A stretch of 7,297 nt of DNA from an uncultured SAR86 cluster bacterium (lineage in GTDB: Bacteria > Pseudomonadota > Gammaproteobacteria > Magnimaribacterales > D2472). The position numbers and the translations under genes are program-made. The notes under the pieces were generated by a model. It searched no databases. It was not told the DNA's origin and worked only from the letters and a program-made list of their open reading frames with translations. Location of the stretch: contig CALJHI010000092.1 in assembly GCA_938075575.1 (NCBI GenBank), positions 1 through 7,297 of the forward strand. Direction: 5' to 3'. Positions 1-6,452 of the stretch are shown here, one piece after another. Numbering within the stretch: the first letter of the stretch is position 1; each line of letters opens with the position of its first letter.

Positions 1-1040
1 ATGAGTTAAATCAGATCAAAACTAGCTTTGGCGATGAGAGAAAAACATTAATTAATGACACAAGAAGAGGCATCACTAATGAAGATTTAATTCCTGAAGA
101 AACAAGGGTATTAACTGTTTCAAGAAGTGGTTATGCTAAAACTCAACCATTAGATGAATATAGAGAGCAAAGAAGAGGCGGACAAGGCAAGGCAGCAGCA
201 AGTGTTAAAGAAGAAGACCTAATTCAAAACCTCTATGTTCTTAGTAGCCATGTTCAAATCCTTTGTTTTACAACTAAAGGAAAAGTGTTTTGGTTAAAAG
301 TTTATGAGATTCCTGTAGCATCTCGGATTTCTAAAGGGAGGCCGTTAGTTAATATGCTCAATTTAGATGATGATGAATCAGTTAGTGAAATTCTCCCTGT
401 GGAAGAATTTTCTGAGGATAAGTTCATTTTTATGGCTACTAAAAAAGGAACTACAAAGAAAACTAATTTAAGCTTATTTGCTAAAAAATATAAGTCTGGA
501 ATTAAGGCTATCAATCTTGATGATGACGATACTCTAATTGGCACTGCTATAACAACTGGGGATGATGAAATTCTCTTAGCAGCTTCTTCTGGAAAATTAA
601 TAAGATTCTCTGAATCTCATGTTAGACCTATGGGAAGGACTGCTAGAGGCGTTAGAGGTATTAAATTAAAGAAAGATGAGGAATTGATATCCCTAATGGT
701 TGGTGATCCTACAAAGACTATATTATGTGTTTCAGAAAATGGTTATGGGAAGAAAACCAACCTAGATGACTTCCCTTCACATAATAGGGGTGGACAAGGT
801 GTTATTTCTATGAAAACTAGCGATAGAAATGGCCTAATGGTCTCTTCAACCCTGGTAGAAGATAATGACGGTATCATGTTAATTAGTGATAAAGGAACAA
901 TGATAAGGACTTCCGTTGAGCAAGTCCCTACATTAAGTAGGAATACACAAGGCGTAAAAATAATAACCCCTAAAGATGGCGAAAAGCTCATTGAGTGCGT
1001 GACGATTCCTCATGAAGATGATGAGGACGGAGATCAATGA
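1..1040 (+). CDS. gyrA: DNA gyrase subunit A, C-terminal part (5' truncated by window edge)
   Basis: GyrA is the DNA-cleaving and DNA-wrapping subunit of the A2B2 gyrase that introduces negative supercoils. The open frame runs from codon position 3 to a TGA at 1038-1040, about 345 residues, and continues off the left edge. The first ~50 residues match the end of the core, before the C-terminal domain. The canonical GyrA box QRRGGQG is at bases 168-188. Further degenerate blade boxes follow: TARGVRG (639-659), HNRGGQG (780-800) and SRNTQG near 940-955, as expected for a six-bladed beta-pinwheel that wraps DNA. The canonical box separates gyrase from ParC. The protein ends in a short acidic tail (EDDEDGDQ), shorter than the E. 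coli tail as I remember it. A GTG at 285 is an internal codon, not the start. The stop overlaps the serC start as ATGA. The identification is secure. Confidence 0.97.
   Translation, partial: ELNQIKTSFGDERKTLINDTRRGITNEDLIPEETRVLTVSRSGYAKTQPLDEYREQRRGGQGKAAASVKEEDLIQNLYVLSSHVQILCFTTKGKVFWLKVYEIPVASRISKGRPLVNMLNLDDDESVSEILPVEEFSEDKFIFMATKKGTTKKTNLSLFAKKYKSGIKAINLDDDDTLIGTAITTGDDEILLAASSGKLIRFSESHVRPMGRTARGVRGIKLKKDEELISLMVGDPTKTILCVSENGYGKKTNLDDFPSHNRGGQGVISMKTSDRNGLMVSSTLVEDNDGIMLISDKGTMIRTSVEQVPTLSRNTQGVKIITPKDGEKLIECVTIPHEDDEDGDQ
1023..1032 (+). promoter_or_regulatory. Ribosome binding site of serC inside the gyrA 3' end
   Basis: GAGG (1023-1026) and GGAG (1029-1032) lie 10 and 4 bases before the serC ATG at 1037. 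They are formed by the Asp/Glu/Gly codons of the acidic GyrA tail, so the same bases encode the tail and probably recruit ribosomes to serC. Assignment rests on sequence match only. Confidence 0.6.
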
Positions 1041-2116
1041 GAAAGTGGAACTTCTGTGCTGGTCCGGCAGTAATATCTGAAGAAGTTTTAGGTGAGGTAA
1101 AAGAAGAGCTGCTTGAATGGGGTAATTCAGGCATGTCTATCATGGAAATGAGTCATAGATCCTCAATATATGATCAAGTTGCAGTCGACGCAAAAAATGA
1201 TCTAATTGAAATACTCTCAGTACCAGAATCTCATGATGTTCTTTTTCTTCAGGGAGGAGCCACCCAGCAATTTGCTACCATTCCAATGAATTTTGGTCAT
1301 ACTACAAATGAAGCAGACTATATTTTATCTGGTTCATGGTCAAAAAAAGCAATTGCTGAGGCATCAAAAGTTATAAAAGTTAATACAATTGCTTCTTCTG
1401 AGGATGGCGGCGGTTTTAATTACGCTCCTGATCCAAGCTCTTGGAAATTTTCTCCAAATGCATCTTATGTTCACTATTGCCCAAACGAGACAATCCAGGG
1501 CGTGAGTATTCATGATGCACCAAATATACCTAAACCATTAATAGCTGACATGTCATCAGTTATTCTTAGTGCGCCAATAGATATATCTCGTTTCTCAATG
1601 ATATATGCTGGAGCACAAAAAAATATTGGTCCTGCAGGCCTAACAATGGTAATTATTGACAAGAAATTTATGGCTGATGACAATGAAGATCTTCCAAATA
1701 TACTTAGATATTCTAAACATGCGGCATCTAATTCAATGTTAAATACTCCTCCTACTTTTGCATGGTATATGGCTGGAAAAGTATTTAAATGGATTAAGAG
1801 GTCTGGTGGATTAGACTATTTTAAAAATCAAAATAACCTAAAAGCATTGACATTATATAGCTTTATTGATGAATCAGACTTTTACCAAAACCCGGTTAAG
1901 GTTAAAAATAGATCTATTATGAATGTGCCATTTATTTTAAAAAATCCTTCACTTGATGCAATATTTCTTAAAGAGTCTGAATCAGCTGGGTTATTAAATC
2001 TTAAAGGCCATAGATCTGTTGGAGGCATGCGAGCAAGTATATATAATGCAATGCCAATGGAAGGTATCAATGCTTTAATAGATTTCATGAAAGATTTTGA
2101 AGCAACAAATGGTTAA
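1037..2116 (+). CDS. serC: Phosphoserine aminotransferase
   Basis: SerC is a cytosolic PLP enzyme of aminotransferase class V. It converts 3-phosphohydroxypyruvate and glutamate to phosphoserine, and also acts on the 4-phosphohydroxythreonine precursor in pyridoxal phosphate synthesis. At 359 residues it is close to E. coli SerC (362). Visible signatures are the N-terminal NFCAGPA, substrate-binding SHR (39-41), GGATQQF (73-79), Trp101 stacking on PLP, NETIQG (150-155), Asp171 in ADMSS, and the Schiff-base Lys195 in AGAQKNIGPAG. NTPPT (236-240) and a conserved C-terminal GHRSVGGMRAS follow. The ATG at 1037 places the NFxxGPA motif at the expected distance from the N-terminus. The ATG overlaps the gyrA stop by 4 bases (ATGA), suggesting coupled translation from the gyrase message. 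It ends with TAA, 5 bases before pheA. No key residue is missing. Confidence 0.97.
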   Translation: MRKWNFCAGPAVISEEVLGEVKEELLEWGNSGMSIMEMSHRSSIYDQVAVDAKNDLIEILSVPESHDVLFLQGGATQQFATIPMNFGHTTNEADYILSGSWSKKAIAEASKVIKVNTIASSEDGGGFNYAPDPSSWKFSPNASYVHYCPNETIQGVSIHDAPNIPKPLIADMSSVILSAPIDISRFSMIYAGAQKNIGPAGLTMVIIDKKFMADDNEDLPNILRYSKHAASNSMLNTPPTFAWYMAGKVFKWIKRSGGLDYFKNQNNLKALTLYSFIDESDFYQNPVKVKNRSIMNVPFILKNPSLDAIFLKESESAGLLNLKGHRSVGGMRASIYNAMPMEGINALIDFMKDFEATNG

Positions 2117-2121
2117 AAGTT

Positions 2122-3207
2122 ATGTCTAAAAAAGATCTGGATGTATTAAGAAGAAAAATCGATAAAATCGATAAGGGCATTTTAAATCTTATTCAAGAGA
2201 GAGCAAATATTGCTATAAAAGTAGGAAATATAAAAAGCAAAAACGAGCCAGGTAAAACACTTTACAAGCCTGAAAGAGAGTCAAAAATCCTAAGAAGCAT
2301 TATTGCAGCTAATGAGGGCCCTATATCGGATGAAAGAGTAAGGGTGATTTATAAAGAGTTAATTTCCGCTTGTTTATCTTTAGAGGAGGGCCTAAAAGTT
2401 GGTTACCTTGGGCCCGAAGGAACTCATTCAGAAGCAGCAGTTTTGGATCATTTCGGATCTAAGATAAAAAGATTTCCTAATTCAACTATTGATGATGTTT
2501 TTTATCAGGTGCTTAACAAAGAAATTAATTTAGGAGTGGTTCCGGTAGAAAATTCTTCTGAAGGGGTTATAAATACAACGCTAAATTGCTTGGCTGATAA
2601 TAAAGATATCTATATTAATGGCGAAATATATTTAGATATCAATCATCAACTAGCAGGAGCTAAAAATTTTGAAATAAAAGATGCTATTGCTATAGCATCT
2701 CATCCTCAAGCACTAGGTCAATGTAATAAGTGGATTGAAAGAAATATTGGCTCAATTAAGAGGCTGGAGATGTCCAGCTCAGCAGAGGCCGCAAAATATG
2801 CTAGAGAAAACTCTAATATTTTATGTATTGTTAACACCCTAGCGGTATCAAAATACAAATTAAAAGTTATCAAAAATAATATTCAGGATTATTCAGAAAA
2901 TAAGACTAGATTTTTAGTGGTTGGAAGAGAAAAAGTTAGCAAGACGGGAAACGATAAAACATCTATGTTAATTCAAACTGAAAATAATCCAGGAGCGTTG
3001 TTGCGCGTGCTAACACCTTTTGAAAAAAGGAATATCAATTTAAGCAAGATTGAGACTCGCCCCTCTAGAGATAATATAAATTCTCACGATTTTTTTATTG
3101 ACTGTGAAGGCCATCAATCAGACAGAAAACTTAAGACAGTAATTGATGAAATTAAAGATTCTGGTGCATATGTCAGATTGCTTGGCTCATACCCTGAATT
3201 CATATGA
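2122..3207 (+). CDS. pheA: Bifunctional chorismate mutase / prephenate dehydratase (P-protein)
   Basis: The enzyme rearranges chorismate to prephenate, then dehydrates and decarboxylates it to phenylpyruvate for phenylalanine synthesis. Three domains are visible in 361 residues. An AroQ-type all-helical chorismate mutase spans about 1-90, with LRRKID at the start, ERA (26-28) and YKPERES (48-54). Prephenate dehydratase spans about 92-270, with YLGPEGTHSEAA (95-106), VPVENSSEGV (140-149) and the catalytic-threonine TRF (262-264). A C-terminal ACT domain spans about 280-355. The ACT part keeps NNPGALL (288-294) and ETRP (311-314), the equivalents of the E. coli GALV and ESRP motifs that bind phenylalanine, so feedback inhibition is likely retained. 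The motif order and the Glu88 near the end of the mutase resemble Pseudomonas P-proteins. No Shine-Dalgarno sequence precedes the ATG, so it probably depends on serC translation 5 bases upstream. Its stop overlaps hisC as ATGA. Confidence 0.97.
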   Translation: MSKKDLDVLRRKIDKIDKGILNLIQERANIAIKVGNIKSKNEPGKTLYKPERESKILRSIIAANEGPISDERVRVIYKELISACLSLEEGLKVGYLGPEGTHSEAAVLDHFGSKIKRFPNSTIDDVFYQVLNKEINLGVVPVENSSEGVINTTLNCLADNKDIYINGEIYLDINHQLAGAKNFEIKDAIAIASHPQALGQCNKWIERNIGSIKRLEMSSSAEAAKYARENSNILCIVNTLAVSKYKLKVIKNNIQDYSENKTRFLVVGREKVSKTGNDKTSMLIQTENNPGALLRVLTPFEKRNINLSKIETRPSRDNINSHDFFIDCEGHQSDRKLKTVIDEIKDSGAYVRLLGSYPEFI

Positions 3208-4304
3208 AAGACATACTAGACTTCTTAAATCATGGAATTGATGATCTTCACCCATACGAGCCAGGACGATCTATAGATGAGGTAATCGAAGAATACAAAC
3301 CTGAGAAAGTTGTCAAACTTGCATCAAATGAAAACCCCCTAGGCCCATCCTCTAAAGCTTTAAATGCTATAAAGAATTTTTCTGAGGACTTGCATCTTTA
3401 TCCTGATGGGGATGCCTCAAGATTAAAGAGATTGATATCAAAAACTGAAAATATTGATACGAATCAAATAATAATTGGTAATGGTTCCAATGAGATTCTT
3501 GAATTATCAGCTAGAGCGTTTTTGAATAAAGATTCAAGCGCCATAATGTCCAAACATGCTTTTGCTGTATACAAAATTGTTACTCAAGCCTGTGGCTCAG
3601 AGATCATAGAAGTACCAATGTTGAATTGGACCCATGATCTAGCTCGTTTTCCTGAATCTATAAAAGATAATACCCGTGTATGTTTTGTTGCCAATCCAAA
3701 TAACCCAACCGGGACATACAATAGCCATAATGATTTTCTAGACTTGATGAAAAAAATACCATCATCAGTTCTAGTAATCCTCGATTTAGCATATTTCGAA
3801 TATGTTGATGCAGAAGATTATGTAAAACCAAATGAATTATTGAAAGAGTTTAAAAATCTTTTAATAACCAAAACCTTTTCAAAAATCCAAGGATTAGCAA
3901 GTTTAAGAATTGGATACGGAATAGGGTCTGAAAAGCTTATTAGCACTTTAAATAAAATTCGCCAACCTTTTAATACCAATACTTTAGCTCAAGACGCTGC
4001 TTTTCATGCTATGAGTGATAGAGAACATATATCCAAAAGCATAGAACTGAATCTCTCTGAGAGAGACAGAGTTAATGATGAATTAACCAATATTGGTTTT
4101 GAGTGCATACCATCTCAAGGAAATTTCATATCTTTTAAAGGTAATTTTGATGCTCAATTAATTTTTGTAGAACTTATGAAGATGGGAGTTATTGTAAGAC
4201 CAATATCCTTATATGAAATGCCTGAGTTCTTAAGAGTTACTATTGGTACCCAGGAAGAGAATAATTATTTTTTAAATAAAATTAAGAGCTTGGTAAATGA
4301 ATAA
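3204..4304 (+). CDS. hisC: Histidinol-phosphate / aromatic aminotransferase (HisC2-like)
   Basis: A fold-type I PLP aminotransferase of the HisC family, 366 residues, typical length. HisC converts imidazole-acetol phosphate to histidinol phosphate. HisC homologues in aromatic operons also transaminate phenylpyruvate or hydroxyphenylpyruvate. Motifs: LASNENPLGPS (39-49), LYPDGD (65-70), GNGSNE (92-97), NPNNPTG (164-170), Asp194 and Tyr197 in the DxAY motif, Schiff-base Lys227 in TFSK, phosphate-binding Arg235 in LASLR, and the C-terminal LRVTIG with Arg344 for the substrate carboxylate. Two family positions differ: DEAY reads DLAY, and the SKAYGLAS-type loop reads SKIQGLAS. The core catalytic residues are intact. 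The ATG overlaps the pheA stop by 4 bases, and the TAA overlaps tyrA by 8. No Shine-Dalgarno sequence is visible. Whether it serves histidine, aromatic or both pathways cannot be read from sequence alone. The symbol follows the family; hisC2 or hisHb are used in Pseudomonas. Confidence 0.92.
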   Translation: MKDILDFLNHGIDDLHPYEPGRSIDEVIEEYKPEKVVKLASNENPLGPSSKALNAIKNFSEDLHLYPDGDASRLKRLISKTENIDTNQIIIGNGSNEILELSARAFLNKDSSAIMSKHAFAVYKIVTQACGSEIIEVPMLNWTHDLARFPESIKDNTRVCFVANPNNPTGTYNSHNDFLDLMKKIPSSVLVILDLAYFEYVDAEDYVKPNELLKEFKNLLITKTFSKIQGLASLRIGYGIGSEKLISTLNKIRQPFNTNTLAQDAAFHAMSDREHISKSIELNLSERDRVNDELTNIGFECIPSQGNFISFKGNFDAQLIFVELMKMGVIVRPISLYEMPEFLRVTIGTQEENNYFLNKIKSLVNE

Positions 4305-5139
4305 TATTCTTATAATAGGTCTTGGTTTGATTGGAGGCTCAATTGCCAAAGGACTAAACGCTTCTCAATTAGATCTCAAGATATTTGCATCAGACAAGAA
4401 CCCATCTTCAATTTCTTCTGCTATTGATGATGGAATAATATCTATGGAAATCGATATTAATGATCTTAAAAGCATAAAAGAGAATGATATTGATCTTATT
4501 ATTATTTCAACCCCAACATCTTCTATAAGAAAAATCTTAAAAGAATTTGAATCATCAGGAGTTCTTAACTCTAATATTACTATCACAGATACTGCTAGTG
4601 CCAAAAGTGAGCTTATTAATGAATTTAAGGATGTTAAAAATCTTGTTTTATCTCATCCAATGTCTGGTTCAGATGAGTCAGGGTATTCAGCATCAACTAG
4701 CAATCTTTTCAAGAATAAAAAAACTATAGTAATTGATTCTTTTGATGCAGACGAAAAGCATCTACGAATAGTTAACAGATTATGGGAGACTTTAGGAAGC
4801 ACTTCTATTCTCATGGAGGCCATAGAGCATGATAGGGCAATGGCTTATGCAAGCCATCTACCTCATTTAATTTCTTTTGCCTTAATGCACTCAATCATGA
4901 AAGAAGACAATAGCAACATTAATGATTTTGCTGCCGGAGGGCTAAAAGAGTTTCTCAGAATAGCTGGGTCAGATCCAAAAATGTGGGCTGATATTTTTTC
5001 AAGCAATCATATAAATATTTCGAACTCACTTAATGAGTTCAAAAACAGCATAGATGAAATTCAAGATAAATTCTCTGATTCTAAGGATCTTGAAGATTTT
5101 ATATCTAATATAAAAGCATACAAACAAAAATCATTTTGA
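4297..5139 (+). CDS. tyrA: Prephenate dehydrogenase (stand-alone TyrA)
   Basis: TyrA oxidatively decarboxylates prephenate (or arogenate) with NAD(P)+ on the way to tyrosine. The 280-residue protein starts directly with a Rossmann strand and GLGLIGGS (8-15). Asp33 at the end of the second strand favours NAD+ over NADP+. Catalytic positions known from Aquifex TyrA can be matched: Ser101 in ASAK, His120 in HPMSGSDESG, His187 in SHLPH, and Arg221 in LRIAGSDPKMW. The C-terminal helical dimerisation domain is present. There is no chorismate mutase domain (unlike the E. coli T-protein), no ACT domain, and no fusion to AroA (unlike many pseudomonads). The start ATG lies inside the hisC 3' end (8-base overlap), with a weak AAGAG at 4284-4288. 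An out-of-frame ORF inside it (4547-4729) is a shadow. Preference for prephenate or arogenate is undetermined. Confidence 0.96.
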   Translation: MNNILIIGLGLIGGSIAKGLNASQLDLKIFASDKNPSSISSAIDDGIISMEIDINDLKSIKENDIDLIIISTPTSSIRKILKEFESSGVLNSNITITDTASAKSELINEFKDVKNLVLSHPMSGSDESGYSASTSNLFKNKKTIVIDSFDADEKHLRIVNRLWETLGSTSILMEAIEHDRAMAYASHLPHLISFALMHSIMKEDNSNINDFAAGGLKEFLRIAGSDPKMWADIFSSNHINISNSLNEFKNSIDEIQDKFSDSKDLEDFISNIKAYKQKSF

Positions 5140-6452
5140 ATTTTCTAGCTAAAAATTCTGCAACTCTTGATGGTGAGATTAGATGTCCAGGCGATAAATC
5201 TATTTCTCAAAGAATTGTAATGATCTCATCTCTAATTAATTCTGATATGAAGATTTCAGGATTCTTGAATGGCAATGATCCTATCTCAACAGCCAATGCA
5301 CTTATTCAAGTTGGAGCAGGGATAAAAATATCTGGAACAGATGTAATTATTAAAAAACAAGATTCAATATTCAAAAGCTCAGACCAACCAATTGATCTAG
5401 GAAATTCAGGAACAGGCATACGACTTTTGATGGGGTTTTTAGCTGGCTTAAATATAAAAGCCATATTAACCGGAGATGAGTCTTTGATAAAACGGCCAAT
5501 GAGGAGGGTTACAGATCCTTTAACCCAAATGGGCGCAGATATTTCTACTACAGACATTGGAACGCCTCCAGTAGAGCTAAACTCTGGAAATATAATCAAT
5601 GATTTCTTATACAAGATGCCAATTTCCAGCGCTCAGGTCAAATCATCAATATTATTAGCGGCACTGACATCAAAGAAAAAGGTAACAGTTATTGAAAATA
5701 AGATTACAAGAGATCATACCGAAAAGATGATTGATTATTTTGGCGGCGATATTCAGGTAGAGACATATAAAAATGGTAGAAAAATCATCCTAAATCCTTC
5801 AGAACTTCAACCAAGACAGAATTATAATGTAGCTGGTGATTTCTCATCAGCGTCTTTTTTGATAGTTGCTGGACTAATTGCAAAAAGCTCCAACATCCTT
5901 ATAAAAAATGTAGGGCTAAATAAAAGCAGATCTGGCTTATTAAATATTTTAAAAGAGATGGGTGCAAATATTAAAATTCACAATCAGCAAGAATCTTGTA
6001 ATGAAAAAATTGGGGATATTGAAGTTTCTTCTTCAAATTTGAATGGTATTGAGATTGGCGGAACTATCATCCCAAATATAATTGATGAAATACCAATATT
6101 AAGTATTGCTGCTGCTGCAGCAAATGGTAAAACAATTATTAAAGATGCTAAGGAATTAAGAGTTAAAGAATCAGACAGACTTGAAGCTATAGCAGCTGGT
6201 CTAGGAAAATTAAATGTACCATTTGAATTGTATGAGGATGGTATCCAGATCTCAGGGGTAAATGAATTGAGCCCTGATGATGATGAAATTGATTCATATG
6301 GCGATCATAGGATCGCAATGAGCTTTTTGATATCAAGTCTCATATCTAAGAAAGATATTAGAGTGAAAAATTGTGAAAATATTTATACTTCATTTCCAAA
6401 TTTCTTTGAACTTATGGGTGATATGGGCCTTAAAATGGAAAGGTATGGATAA
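5136..6452 (+). CDS. aroA: 3-phosphoshikimate 1-carboxyvinyltransferase (EPSP synthase, class II-like)
   Basis: EPSP synthase joins shikimate-3-phosphate and phosphoenolpyruvate in the sixth shikimate pathway step. At 438 residues it has the usual two-domain length. Motifs: PGDKSISQR (18-26) with catalytic Lys21, LGNSGTGIRLL (88-98), SAQVKS (165-170), RDHTEKM (192-198), Asp317 in IIDEIP, RVKESDR (342-348) with Glu345, and GDHRIAMSF (389-397). The GDKS, SAQVK and RDHTE forms are those of class II enzymes rather than the E. coli class I type. The start is taken as TTG at 5136, because the first in-frame ATG (residue 28) would remove PGDKS and the frame is closed by TAA at 5106. This TTG shares TTGA with the tyrA stop. 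No Shine-Dalgarno sequence is seen, so re-initiation after tyrA is likely. The TAA overlaps cmk by 8 bases. The product is secure; the exact start is a little less so. Confidence 0.95.
   Translation: MNFLAKNSATLDGEIRCPGDKSISQRIVMISSLINSDMKISGFLNGNDPISTANALIQVGAGIKISGTDVIIKKQDSIFKSSDQPIDLGNSGTGIRLLMGFLAGLNIKAILTGDESLIKRPMRRVTDPLTQMGADISTTDIGTPPVELNSGNIINDFLYKMPISSAQVKSSILLAALTSKKKVTVIENKITRDHTEKMIDYFGGDIQVETYKNGRKIILNPSELQPRQNYNVAGDFSSASFLIVAGLIAKSSNILIKNVGLNKSRSGLLNILKEMGANIKIHNQQESCNEKIGDIEVSSSNLNGIEIGGTIIPNIIDEIPILSIAAAAANGKTIIKDAKELRVKESDRLEAIAAGLGKLNVPFELYEDGIQISGVNELSPDDDEIDSYGDHRIAMSFLISSLISKKDIRVKNCENIYTSFPNFFELMGDMGLKMERYG
6437..6443 (+). promoter_or_regulatory. Ribosome binding site of cmk inside the aroA 3' end
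   Basis: The purine stretch GGAAAGG lies 1 base before the ATG at 6445, with its GGAA part 4 bases away. It supports the start at 6445 over an in-frame GTG at 6373. The spacing is short for a classical site, so strength is uncertain; coupling to aroA termination at 6450-6452 is likely to help. Confidence 0.45.

Noticed and set aside
285..287. GTG as a start for a 251-residue protein
   Set aside because: The frame is open to the left edge and encodes the canonical GyrA box upstream, so this is an internal Val codon of gyrA.
1847..1874. Second perfect TTGACA in serC
   Set aside because: No acceptable -10 box lies 16-18 bases downstream.
2763..2778. Perfect 6-bp stem with 4-base loop inside pheA
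   Set aside because: It lies mid-gene in a conserved coding domain with no following T run, so it is not a terminator; such a stem is expected by chance at this scale.
4052..4066. TCTCTC/GAGAGA inverted repeat inside hisC
   Set aside because: It encodes LSERDR in frame, with no T tract and no position relevant to a gene start.
5131..5140. TTT TGA at the tyrA end, resembling a +1 frameshift site that could fuse TyrA to AroA
   Set aside because: A +1 shift enters the wrong frame for aroA. The required -1 shift has no slippery pairing at TCA TTT.
6106..6123. 7-bp stem with 4-base loop inside aroA
   Set aside because: It is produced by a run of alanine codons (GCT/GCA) in a conserved AAAAAN stretch and has no T tract.
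6373..6444. Upstream GTG extension of cmk by 24 residues
   Set aside because: The extension is aroA read in another frame, is unlike any Cmk N-terminus, and would push the Walker A loop away from its expected place; the ATG at 6445 has a purine-rich site.
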